Assembly (NCBI GenBank): GCA_026421135.1
Contig: JAPKCR010000056.1
Coordinates: forward strand, 1-8,865
Length of the DNA: 8,865 bases
Source: Sulfitobacter sp.
GTDB lineage: Bacteria; Pseudomonadota; Alphaproteobacteria; Rhodobacterales; Rhodobacteraceae
Direction of reading: 5' to 3'
The translations under genes and the position numbers were made by a program. Every line of letters begins with the position of its first letter. Within the stretch, counting starts at the first letter, position 1. This document shows, piece after piece, positions 1-6,530 of this stretch. The notes under the pieces were generated by a model, which was not told the DNA's origin, ran no database searches, and saw nothing but the letters and a program-made list of their open reading frames with translations.

Positions 1-16
1 TGGTCCTGATCTTTGG

Positions 17-40
17 GGGCCGGGGGTTAGCCCCCGGCTC
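17..40 (-). terminator. GC-rich hairpin downstream of purD, possible transcription terminator
   Basis: An 8-base-pair perfect stem lies at 19-26 and 31-38 around a 4-base TTAG loop; a G-T wobble and one more G-C pair extend it to 17-40. It begins about 10 bases past the purD stop, so on the purD transcript it forms a CCGGGGG/CCCCCGG hairpin. No T-run follows in either direction, so it is not a textbook intrinsic terminator. From memory, hairpins of this type followed by a C-run are common at gene ends in Rhodobacteraceae. The terminator role is inferred. Confidence 0.4.
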
Positions 41-49
41 GACACCAGT

Positions 50-1315
50 TTACGTTAGCGCGCGCCAGCCAATATCTCTTCGGAAAAACCCACCCGGCCA
101 ATCAACTGCATTCACCATCTCATAGGCCCGGGCTTGCGCCTCGGCCAGGCTGTCCCCTCGGGCGGTGACGTTTAATACACGGCCACCGACGGCGACGATC
201 CGCCCGTCCTGCTCTGCAGTGCCAGCATGAAACACCATATTGCGGCTATTCTCAGGTAAGGCATCCAAGCCGCTGATTACGCTACCTTTGTCATAGGCAC
301 CAGGATAGCCCAATGCGGCCATCACGACTGTTACCGCATGATCCTCGGCCCAGTTCACCTGCATACCCGACAAGCGGGTTTCAGCGGCTGCGTGGAGCAG
401 ATCAAGCACCTGCGCGCCAAGCCGCATCATCAGGACCTGGCATTCAGGGTCACCAAAACGGGCGTTGTATTCCACCAGCCGAGGTGCGCCGTCTTTGATC
501 ATGAGTCCCGCGTACAGCACACCCTGATAGGGCATCCCGCGTTTGGACATCTCTGCCATCGTAGGGCGGATAATCTCGGCCAAGGCGCGTTCAGCGATTT
601 CATCCGTCAAAACAGGGGCGGGGGAATAGGCCCCCATGCCGCCGGTGTTCGGCCCTGTGTCGCCATCACCGACACGTTTGTGGTCTTGGGCTGTCCCGAT
701 GGGCAGCACTGTATCGCCGTCGCAGAGCACGAAGAATGACGCTTCTTCACCCTCCATGAATTCTTCGATCACGACCTCGGCACCGGCGTCACCGAATGTG
801 CCATCAAACATGGTATCGACGGCGGCCAATGCTTCGGCGTCCGTTTCTGCGATGATTACGCCCTTGCCAGCGGCCAGACCGTCGGCCTTGATTACAATGG
901 GGACGGGGTGGTCAGCCAGATAGGCGCGGGCAGACGCGGCATCGGTAAAGTGGCCATAGGCCGCAGTGGGCGCGTTTGCGGCATCGCAAATTTCCTTGGT
1001 GAACGCTTTTGATGCCTCAAGCGCTGCGGCGGCTTTGGACGGGCCGAATACCAGAAAACCAGCGTTACGCAGGTCATCTGCCACGCCAGCGGCCAAAGGT
1101 GCCTCTGGTCCAATAATGACGAAATCAATGCTGTTTTCATCGGCAAACCCGACCACAGCTGCGCCATTGTTGATGTCAAAGGACGCACACTCTGCAATTG
1201 CCGCGATGCCTGCATTGCCCGGTGCCACAATCAGCTTGTCGCACTTGGGGTTCTGTAGAACGGCCCAAGCAAGGCTGTGTTCACGCCCGCCGCTGCCCAA
1301 AATGAGGATATTCAT
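50..1315 (-). CDS. purD: Phosphoribosylamine--glycine ligase (GAR synthetase)
   Basis: Catalyses the ATP-dependent joining of 5-phosphoribosylamine and glycine to form glycinamide ribonucleotide, the second step of de novo purine synthesis, in the cytoplasm. The 421-residue product has the usual family length. It opens with MNILILGSGGREH (nucleotide-fold N-domain, GSGGREH at 7-13). The ATP-grasp loop IKADGLAAGKGV is at 142-153, a DHKRVGDGDTGPNTGGMGAY stretch at 211-230, and the PurD signature EYNARFGDPECQ at 282-293. The frame stays open 57 codons further upstream, but that stretch has no PurD similarity and overlaps xseA. The ATG at 1315 matches the family N-terminus and has an AAGGGAG ribosome site 7 bases ahead. 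Transcribed divergently from xseA. Confidence 0.97.
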   Translation of the reverse strand: MNILILGSGGREHSLAWAVLQNPKCDKLIVAPGNAGIAAIAECASFDINNGAAVVGFADENSIDFVIIGPEAPLAAGVADDLRNAGFLVFGPSKAAAALEASKAFTKEICDAANAPTAAYGHFTDAASARAYLADHPVPIVIKADGLAAGKGVIIAETDAEALAAVDTMFDGTFGDAGAEVVIEEFMEGEEASFFVLCDGDTVLPIGTAQDHKRVGDGDTGPNTGGMGAYSPAPVLTDEIAERALAEIIRPTMAEMSKRGMPYQGVLYAGLMIKDGAPRLVEYNARFGDPECQVLMMRLGAQVLDLLHAAAETRLSGMQVNWAEDHAVTVVMAALGYPGAYDKGSVISGLDALPENSRNMVFHAGTAEQDGRIVAVGGRVLNVTARGDSLAEAQARAYEMVNAVDWPGGFFRRDIGWRALT

Positions 1316-1322
1316 GAATGCG

Positions 1323-1329
1323 CTCCCTT
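1323..1329 (-). promoter_or_regulatory. purD ribosome binding site
   Basis: On the minus strand AAGGGAG lies 7 bases before the ATG at 1315. It supports that start over the longer open frame reaching to 1486. Confidence 0.75.
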
Positions 1330-1396
1330 GGCCTTGGTTGCTGCGCGTTCTAAGCTGGGGCCGTGAAATACACAAGCCAGACCCGAGCCCATACTC

Positions 1397-1402
1397 GAAG
1401 GA
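1397..1402 (+). promoter_or_regulatory. xseA ribosome binding site
   Basis: GAAGGA is placed 7 bases before the ATG at 1410. It decides the xseA start: the frame is open back to 966, but that upstream part is antisense to purD. Confidence 0.75.
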
Positions 1403-1409
1403 CGCCCGC

Positions 1410-2885
1410 ATGGACCTGATCGACGACCCTCGCGAGGGCCAAAACAGCCCCGAATTCACCGTGACGGAGCTGTCTGGGGCGATCAAACGGGTGATCGAGG
1501 GGGAATTTGCCCATGTCAGGATTCGCGGAGAGGTCGGGCGCGTGAGCCGTCCGCGGTCGGGGCATATCTATCTGGACCTCAAGGATGACAGTTCGGTGAT
1601 TTCGGGTGTGATCTGGAAGGGCGTGTCGGCGCGCCTGGAAACCCAACCCGAAGAGGGCATGGAGGTGATCGCCACGGGCCGCATCACCACTTTCGGCGGA
1701 CAGTCGAAATACCAGATCGTGATAGAAGACATCAAACCTGCTGGCATGGGCGCGTTGATGGCGCTGCTGGAAAAACGCAAGGCGGCGCTGGCCGCCGAAG
1801 GGTTGTTCGCACCGGAACGCAAACGCCCGCTGCCCTATTTGCCAGATGTGATCGGGGTGATCACCTCTCCCTCTGGGGCAGTGATCCGCGATATTTTGCA
1901 CCGTTTGCGCGTCCGGTTTCCGCGAAAAGTGTTGATCTGGCCGGTGGCCGTGCAGGGCACGAAATGCGCACCCGATGTTGCACGTGCAATCGAAGGGTTC
2001 AACAAGCTGACGCACGGCGGGGCGATCACGAGACCTGATTTGCTGATCGTCGCGCGTGGTGGTGGATCAGTCGAAGATCTCTGGGGCTTTAACGAAGAAG
2101 TCGTGGCGCGCGCTGCGGCTGCGTCTGACATCCCGCTGATCTCGGCCGTGGGTCACGAGACAGACACGACCCTGATCGACTATGTGTCCGACATCCGCGC
2201 CCCCACGCCCACGGCAGCCGCTGAATTGGCGGTGCCTGTGCGCCACGAGCTGGTCGCATGGCTGGACGGTCAAGAGGCCCGCATGACCCGTGCGCTTAGC
2301 CAAGGTTTGGCACGGCGTGATCAGCGGTTGCGCGATATGGCGCGGGCCTTGCCACGGGCCGAAAGCTTGTTGGATGGACCACGTCAAAGGTTGGATGTTC
2401 TGGCTGGGAGGCTTGGCCCTGCGCTCACTGCGGGCGTTCAGAAACGCAAGGTACGGCTGGCGAATATGTCAGGCGCGTTGCGCCCCGGCACGCTGACCCG
2501 CGCCTTGCAGGCTGAACAGCGTCGGTTGGCCGCTTTGTCGCTGCGGTTTCGCCCCGAGGCATTGGTGCAAGACCACCTTCGCAAAACGGAGTCATTCCAA
2601 GCGCTTGCGCGGCGTCTTTCAGATGCTGGCCAGCGCCAAACCCAAGGATGGCGCAAACAGGTTGCGGGGCTTGATCGGTTGCACGAAATGCTAAGCTACA
2701 AGTCGACCCTAGCGCGGGGCTATGCTGTGGTGCGCGGTGATGGCGGGTTGGTCACGACCAAAAAGGCGGCCAAGGCTGCCACGTCGCTTGAAATTGAATT
2801 CGCGGACGGGCGCATGCAAATCGGCGGTACTTCGGCACCGCGCAAAGCTGCGAAAAAGGCCCCCGAACAGGGCAGTCTATTTTAG
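1410..2885 (+). CDS. xseA: Exodeoxyribonuclease VII large subunit
   Basis: Large, catalytic subunit of exonuclease VII, which with several small XseB subunits degrades single-stranded DNA from both ends into short oligonucleotides in DNA repair. The 491-residue product begins with an OB-fold domain at about 14-108 (EFTVTELSGAIKRVIEGEF, then VRIRGEVGRVSRPRSGHIYL). The conserved catalytic-domain motifs follow: VIGVITSPSGAVIRDILHR at 147-165, RGGGSVEDLWGFNEE at 216-230, and GHETDTTLIDYVSDIRAPTPTAAAE at 248-272. The Arg/Leu/Gln-rich stretch at about 280-430 fits the helical region that binds XseB. A Lys/Ala-rich C-tail ends in QGSLF. No xseB is in the window; in other genomes it is usually unlinked. 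The gene ends 11 bases from the convergent small secreted protein gene. Confidence 0.96.
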   Translation: MDLIDDPREGQNSPEFTVTELSGAIKRVIEGEFAHVRIRGEVGRVSRPRSGHIYLDLKDDSSVISGVIWKGVSARLETQPEEGMEVIATGRITTFGGQSKYQIVIEDIKPAGMGALMALLEKRKAALAAEGLFAPERKRPLPYLPDVIGVITSPSGAVIRDILHRLRVRFPRKVLIWPVAVQGTKCAPDVARAIEGFNKLTHGGAITRPDLLIVARGGGSVEDLWGFNEEVVARAAAASDIPLISAVGHETDTTLIDYVSDIRAPTPTAAAELAVPVRHELVAWLDGQEARMTRALSQGLARRDQRLRDMARALPRAESLLDGPRQRLDVLAGRLGPALTAGVQKRKVRLANMSGALRPGTLTRALQAEQRRLAALSLRFRPEALVQDHLRKTESFQALARRLSDAGQRQTQGWRKQVAGLDRLHEMLSYKSTLARGYAVVRGDGGLVTTKKAAKAATSLEIEFADGRMQIGGTSAPRKAAKKAPEQGSLF

Positions 2886-2901
2886 ACGCGGCTTGTCTAA
2901 A
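2881..2901. repeat. Inverted repeat spanning two convergent stop codons
   Basis: TTTAGAC (2881-2887) and GTCTAAA (2895-2901) are perfect 7-base complements around a 7-base spacer. The left arm contains the xseA stop TAG (2883-2885). The right arm contains the TAG stop (read on the minus strand) of the convergent gene (2897-2899). It could form a small hairpin in both transcripts, but no T-run follows on either side, so a bidirectional terminator role is only a suggestion. Confidence 0.5.
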
Positions 2902-3292
2902 CACCGATCCTTGGACCGAGGCACAACAGCTTTTCGTCAATGTCTTCGGCCTCGTAGAGTTCGGTTGTGGGGCTGTCATTTTCAAACCGCGCAATCAATC
3001 CGCCGTTGCCCAGTTGGAACGTCCAGCATTGCGCATCGGGGTTGTCGTCATAGGTGAAACAAATTTGGCCATTGTCCTCGTACCATTGCCCGGGTTTGCA
3101 TTCGCCATCTAGAAACGACCATTCAACACGGCGGTTCTCAAGATAGCGTTCCGCGCCGTAGTTCTGGCCATTGCTGTTGTAAAACAACGTCTTGCCACGG
3201 GTATAGGCGTCAAATTCTTCGGCAGTCATGGTCGATTGGGCAGCTAGCGGTGCGGCGATGACCATGGCTAGGAACATAAGGATGTGTTTCAT
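2897..3292 (-). CDS. Small secreted (periplasmic) protein with four cysteines, function unknown
   Basis: This 131-residue protein is not assigned to a characterised family. Residues 1-19 form a classic Sec signal peptide (MKH, a hydrophobic run LMFLAMVIAAPLA, then an AQ/S cleavage region), so the mature form is about 112 residues and exported. The mature part is acidic and rich in aromatics. It contains four cysteines at 65, 78, 89 and 124, in the contexts DGECKPGQW, GQICFTY, AQCWTF and LLCLGP, which could make two disulfides. The pattern of short W/Y/F-containing strands around the cysteines suggests a small beta-rich fold; from memory, similar secreted proteins are common in Rhodobacterales. 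The start has only a weak ribosome site. It follows the AlkB-like gene by 53 bases in the same direction, so they may share a transcript. Confidence 0.8.
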   Translation of the reverse strand: MKHILMFLAMVIAAPLAAQSTMTAEEFDAYTRGKTLFYNSNGQNYGAERYLENRRVEWSFLDGECKPGQWYEDNGQICFTYDDNPDAQCWTFQLGNGGLIARFENDSPTTELYEAEDIDEKLLCLGPRIGV

Positions 3293-3345
3293 GGATCAAA
3301 TCTTGCCAGAAACCGTGCGGCTGTTCCAGCGGCGATACTCACGGC

Positions 3346-4356
3346 TCAGGCGGTTTGCTGCCAGCGCGCGACACGGCGGTCCATGACGCGTCGCCAAAGC
3401 GGGGGCACAAGCGCAAGAACCGCCATCACCGGCAAGGATCGCGGTAGAACCGGCATCGTGTCTAGTGTGAGTTCCAGCGCGGGAAAAGCGCGGGCAGGGC
3501 GCATGTGGTGGTCGGAATGACGCGGCGCGTTCAGCATCATCGCTGAGGAATACCACGAAGGCGCATTCCAGCTGTGTTGAGGTCCGACGGGTTCCATACG
3601 CCCATCCGTTCTGCGCTGGCGGCGCAGCCCATAATGCTGCACGTAATCCGACAACAACAGTTGCATCTGCGCGTAAAAGGCAATGGCACGCAGAGCAAGA
3701 ACACCGCGACCTCCTGCGACTAGAGCGGCACAGCCGAGCGACAGCAAGGCCCCGGAAATATAGGCGACATAGGGGTGGCTAAGCACAGATTGACCTGCGG
3801 CGCGCGCGCGGTGACTGGTGTCGGCCCGCAGCCCCGCCAAGAATTCGCCACGTAGCACACGAAGGGCATATGCATAGAACCCTTCGCCTAGGCGGGCAGA
3901 ATTCGGGTCAGCATCGGTCGCAGCGTGGACGTGATGCACACGCAGATGCGCCGACACGTGATGACCGTGCAAAAGCGTACAATAGATTGCCGTTCCAATA
4001 CGCCTTGGCCAGCGGCTGCTGGCGTGGATCAGTTCGTGCGCGTTCGAGTTCGAGATTTGGCCGAGAAATAGCCCGGATCCGAGGTATATCAACACCTTAT
4101 CTGCAACACTTAACCCGTTGTTGCCGGCCAGCGCCCAAACGGCCAAAGGCAGTAGCGCAAAATGCGCGGCAGCAAGGAACAGGCTTATACCGCGCCCTGT
4201 TTCATCGCGCGTTGGCGTCAGTCGCTCGATGCGGTCTAGGAAAAATACCAGCACCGTGATCGACAGCAATGCCGCCAGCGGCCACGGCCCGCCAAAAAGA
4301 CAGGCCAGCGCCAAAAGTACGGCGGGGGTCAGGCTGGCGATGGCGTACCAGATCAT
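3346..4356 (-). CDS. alkB: AlkB-like alkane 1-monooxygenase / membrane fatty-acid-hydroxylase family protein
   Basis: Belongs to the integral-membrane non-haem di-iron hydroxylases, whose AlkB members oxidise the terminal carbon of alkanes using rubredoxin-delivered electrons. The 336-residue protein has several hydrophobic segments (about 4-22, 26-41, 58-77, 86-104, 192-215, 218-235, 305-321) and the histidine clusters of the family: NAHELIH at 105-111, HVSAHLRVHH at 133-142, DYVQHYGL at 237-244 and NAPRHSDHH at 276-284. ATDADPNSARLGEGFY (146-161) resembles the ATPEDPxSxxxGxSxY stretch of AlkB. It is shorter than the roughly 400-residue Pseudomonas enzyme. In cluster two the usual E-H-x-x-G-H-H reads A-H-L-R-V-H-H, and the last cluster has NAPRH where NLQRH is common, so the substrate may not be an n-alkane. 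No rubredoxin or rubredoxin reductase gene is nearby. Divergent from fdh1B. A GGAG lies about 11 bases upstream of the ATG. Confidence 0.85.
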   Translation of the reverse strand: MIWYAIASLTPAVLLALACLFGGPWPLAALLSITVLVFFLDRIERLTPTRDETGRGISLFLAAAHFALLPLAVWALAGNNGLSVADKVLIYLGSGLFLGQISNSNAHELIHASSRWPRRIGTAIYCTLLHGHHVSAHLRVHHVHAATDADPNSARLGEGFYAYALRVLRGEFLAGLRADTSHRARAAGQSVLSHPYVAYISGALLSLGCAALVAGGRGVLALRAIAFYAQMQLLLSDYVQHYGLRRQRRTDGRMEPVGPQHSWNAPSWYSSAMMLNAPRHSDHHMRPARAFPALELTLDTMPVLPRSLPVMAVLALVPPLWRRVMDRRVARWQQTA

Positions 4357-4380
4357 CTTTTAGGCTCCGATTTTGATCCC

Positions 4381-4439
4381 GTCAGGGTATGCTCGTTTCT
4401 TATAGGCTAATTGCGGCGCGAAAAAGGGCACACCCTGTC
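4381..4439. repeat. Imperfect inverted repeat, possible operator
   Basis: GTCAGGGTATGC at 4381-4392 matches the reverse complement of 4428-4439 (GACAGGGTGTGC) at 10 of 12 positions, with 35 bases between. The putative alkB -10 at 4399-4404 sits between the arms. This arrangement fits two half-sites or two copies of an operator, but no regulator gene is in view. Confidence 0.4.
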
Positions 4440-4444
4440 ACAGG
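4434..4444. repeat. Short palindrome CCTGT-C-ACAGG
   Basis: A perfect 5-base dyad around a single central C, overlapping the right arm of the larger inverted repeat. It lies about 95 bases before the fdh1B start. It could be a regulator site or chance. Confidence 0.3.
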
Positions 4445-4527
4445 CACCGCGTAAAGTGCGAGGGAAAGGTCGTTTTTCGAATGTGCCGGGCGGCGCAACT
4501 TTGATAGTCTGGCCACAACAACCTGGC

Positions 4528-4533
4528 GAGGGG
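4528..4533 (+). promoter_or_regulatory. fdh1B ribosome binding site
   Basis: GAGGGG lies 6 bases before the ATG at 4540. It fixes the start there rather than at the in-frame TTG at 4411. Confidence 0.7.
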
Positions 4534-4539
4534 GCCGAT

Positions 4540-6252
4540 ATGGCATTTGATGAGCACAAAAAGTCTGACGGCAAAGGCCCCGAAAAAGGCGTTTGGAAAT
4601 CCGGCAAGGGCAAAGGGCGCACCCATACAAAGGGGCGTCAATTGGAAGATGCCGCATGGGACGAGGTGCGCGCATTGTTGGGCGACAAACCCCGCCGCGC
4701 TGATTTGCTGATCGAACATCTGCATCTGATCCAAGACGAATATGGCTATCTGTCCGCCGCCCATCTACGTGCCTTGGCCGAGGAAATGCGCCTGAGCATG
4801 GCCGAGGTCTACGAGGTCGCGACCTTTTATGCCCATTTTGACGTGGTTAAAGAGGGCGAGACGCCGCCCCCAGCACTGACCATCCGCATCTGCGATTCCC
4901 TGGCCTGCGAGATCGCAGGAGCACAGGCGCTAAAGACAGCCCTCGAAGATGGCCTGAATCCGGCTGAGGTTCGTGTCGTACGCGCACCTTGCATTGGCCG
5001 CTGCGACACTGCACCTGCGCTGGAGATCGGTCATAACTTTGTCGATCACGCCACGCTGGAAAAGGTCGAGGCGGCGATTGCTGCGGGCGATACCCATGTG
5101 CATGTTCCAGACTACGAAGATTTTGCCACCTATGCCAAGGACGGCGGTTACGAGACGTTAAAGACCCTGCGCAGCACAGGAGACTGGAAAGCAGTACAGG
5201 GCCAACTGCTTGAGGCCGGCTTGCGTGGTCTAGGCGGCGCAGGGTTTCCGTCGGGCAAGAAATGGGGCTTTGTGCGCGGCAATGCAGGTCCGCGCTATAT
5301 GGCTGTGAACGGCGACGAGGGCGAACCGGGGACGTTCAAAGACCGCTGGTATCTGGAGCGTGTGCCGCATCAGTTTCTTGAGGGAATGTTGATTGCCGCA
5401 TGGGCAGTAGAGGCAGACAAGGTATTTTTGTACATGCGCGACGAGTACCCTCAGGTGCTGGCGCTGCTGCGCACGGAAATCGCGGCGCTTGAAGACGCGG
5501 GGATTGTTGAACCCGGCTATATCGATCTGCGTCGTGGGGCCGGGGCCTATATCTGCGGTGAAGAATCCGCAATGATCGAAAGCATCGAAGGCAAACGCGG
5601 CTTGCCACGCCACCGTCCACCCTATGTGGCGCAGGTGGGCATCTTTGGCCGCCCGACCTTGGTGCATAACGTCGAAACACTGCTTTGGGTCACGCGGGTT
5701 TGTCGCGAGGGGCCGCAGGTGCTGAACACTACGGTCAAGAATGGCCGCACAGGACTGAGGAGTTTTTCTGTCTCGGGGCGTGTGGCCAAGCCGGGCATGT
5801 ATCTGCTGCCTGCCGGTTCAACGACAAACGACATAATTGACGCCGCTGGCGGCATGGCGGATGGCCATGTGTTCAAGGCGTATCAACCGGGTGGGCCGTC
5901 CTCGGGGCTATTGCCTGCGTCGATGGCGGATCTGGTGATGGATTTTGACATTCTGCAAGAACACGGGTCGTTCATCGGATCGGCTGCGGTTGTGATTTTA
6001 TCCGAAGTTGACAGCGCCAAGGCAGCGGCGCTGAACATGCTGCGGTTCTTTGAAGACGAAAGCTGTGGCCAATGCACGCCTTGCCGTGTTGGCTGCGAAA
6101 AGGCGGTCAAAATGATGGAGGCGGATCATTGGGATCAACCGCTGCTCGAAGAGTTGTCCCAAGCTATGGTTGATGCATCGATCTGCGGGCTTGGGCAGGC
6201 CGCGCCAAACCCAATCCGGCTGGTGATGAAGCATTTCGCGGACGAGATTTAG
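4540..6252 (+). CDS. fdh1B: NAD-dependent formate dehydrogenase, fused gamma-beta (NuoE-NuoF-like) diaphorase subunit
   Basis: Electron-transfer subunit of a cytoplasmic Mo/W formate dehydrogenase; it takes electrons from the formate-oxidising alpha subunit and reduces NAD+ through Fe-S clusters and FMN. The 570-residue protein has the length of Methylobacterium Fdh1B and fuses what Rhodobacter and Cupriavidus encode separately as FdsG and FdsB. After a Lys/Gly-rich N-tail (1-33) comes a NuoE-like domain (about 34-180) with a thioredoxin-like [2Fe-2S] site: Cys118, Cys123, Cys151 and Cys155. The NuoF-like part follows: GLRGLGGAGFPSGKKWGF (228-244, NADH/FMN loop), NGDEGEPGTFKDR (257-269, FMN), AGAYICGEES (334-343) and the [4Fe-4S] set Cys509, Cys512, Cys515 and Cys549. 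All cofactor ligands are present and the C-terminus is complete. Stretches such as LLIEHLHLIQDEYGY and ATFYAHFDVVKEGE argue for the formate dehydrogenase branch rather than Complex I. The alpha subunit gene expected next is absent. Confidence 0.92.
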   Translation: MAFDEHKKSDGKGPEKGVWKSGKGKGRTHTKGRQLEDAAWDEVRALLGDKPRRADLLIEHLHLIQDEYGYLSAAHLRALAEEMRLSMAEVYEVATFYAHFDVVKEGETPPPALTIRICDSLACEIAGAQALKTALEDGLNPAEVRVVRAPCIGRCDTAPALEIGHNFVDHATLEKVEAAIAAGDTHVHVPDYEDFATYAKDGGYETLKTLRSTGDWKAVQGQLLEAGLRGLGGAGFPSGKKWGFVRGNAGPRYMAVNGDEGEPGTFKDRWYLERVPHQFLEGMLIAAWAVEADKVFLYMRDEYPQVLALLRTEIAALEDAGIVEPGYIDLRRGAGAYICGEESAMIESIEGKRGLPRHRPPYVAQVGIFGRPTLVHNVETLLWVTRVCREGPQVLNTTVKNGRTGLRSFSVSGRVAKPGMYLLPAGSTTNDIIDAAGGMADGHVFKAYQPGGPSSGLLPASMADLVMDFDILQEHGSFIGSAAVVILSEVDSAKAAALNMLRFFEDESCGQCTPCRVGCEKAVKMMEADHWDQPLLEELSQAMVDASICGLGQAAPNPIRLVMKHFADEI

Positions 6253-6530
6253 TCCTCACGAATGGCAACATAGTCCGCTTGTCTATCCGATTGCGGAGTG
6301 CACCGGTCCGTGGATCGCAAAACAGTTCGGCCGCGAGTTCACCTTGGATTTTCCGTAGCGGCTGGGCCAATTGGCAACAAGCATTCGATAAAACCTTTCC
6401 GTTTGGGTTGTGTCAATCACCATATTAGCACTCAATAGTTGCATTCTGATGGTCGTTGGACCATCTTGGGGTTGAAATCTACTTGGGATCACAATTTCAG
6501 GTGATGCGCTGCCAGAATGGAAACGTAGCC
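6253..6530. other. Gene-free spacer between fdh1B and the binding-protein gene
   Basis: These 278 bases hold no recognisable gene. The first ATG after fdh1B (6262) is followed by only two sense codons. An imperfect hairpin spans 6288-6317 (CGAT/ATCG and CGGA/TCCG arms around a 9-base loop); it has no following T-run, so it is at best a weak fdh1B terminator. A perfect dyad at 6448-6465 is listed separately. No convincing -35/-10 pair was found, although the promoter of the downstream pair should lie here. Minus-strand open frames of 68-69 codons cross it but look accidental. I see no remnant of a formate dehydrogenase alpha subunit or a transposase. Confidence 0.6.
6448..6465. repeat. Perfect 18-base dyad, possible operator or leader hairpin
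   Basis: GATGGTC-GTTG-GACCATC: 7-base arms that are exact reverse complements around a 4-base spacer, ending 65 bases before the ATG of the binding-protein gene. It could bind a dimeric regulator or form a hairpin in the leader RNA. There is no T-run after it, so it is not a terminator. Confidence 0.5.

Larger units (their letters stand above)
1316..1409. promoter_or_regulatory. Divergent purD/xseA intergenic region
   Basis: These 94 bases separate the two start codons and must hold at least the translation signals, and probably the promoters, of both genes. I found no convincing -35/-10 pair in either direction. A weak minus-strand pairing (TTGTGT, then TTAGAA 16 bases on) is too poor to call. 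No purine-repressor-like palindrome is evident. Confidence 0.5.
4357..4539. promoter_or_regulatory. Divergent control region between the alkB-like gene and fdh1B
   Basis: These 183 bases separate two divergent starts. A TATAAG element on the minus strand (4399-4404) could be the -10 of the alkB-like gene, but nothing at the expected -35 position resembles TTGACA. On the plus strand GATAGT (4503-4508) is a possible -10 for fdh1B, also without a good -35. The region holds the inverted repeats listed separately. An open frame runs from a TTG at 4411 in frame with fdh1B, but the fdh1B ATG at 4540 with its own ribosome site is the better start. Confidence 0.5.

Noticed and set aside
966..1409. 148-codon upstream extension of xseA
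   Set aside because: It is antisense to purD, and the XseA N-terminus begins at the ATG at 1410 with GAAGGA before it.
1316..1486. 57-codon upstream extension of purD
   Set aside because: It overlaps the xseA start antisense, has no PurD similarity, and a good ribosome site precedes the ATG at 1315.
3296..3556. 86-codon minus-strand open frame overlapping the end of the alkB-like gene
   Set aside because: It is a different-frame shadow of the hydroxylase gene with low-complexity Arg/Ala-rich translation.
4411..4539. 43-codon upstream extension of fdh1B from a TTG
   Set aside because: It lies in the promoter region over the inverted repeat, and 4540 has a strong ribosome site and gives the family length.
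6253..6447. Remnant of a formate dehydrogenase alpha subunit
   Set aside because: No frame in the stretch shows the N-terminal ferredoxin-like Cys motifs or other alpha-subunit signatures.
6283..6492. 69-codon minus-strand open frame in the spacer (and a 68-codon one at 6164-6370)
   Set aside because: No recognised domain and no ribosome site; the second overlaps the fdh1B end antisense. I considered a decayed transposase but saw no supporting motif or terminal repeats.
6456..6530. 25-codon upstream extension of the binding-protein gene from a TTG
   Set aside because: It would place the hydrophobic signal segment internally and overlaps the dyad; the ATG at 6531 gives a normal signal peptide.
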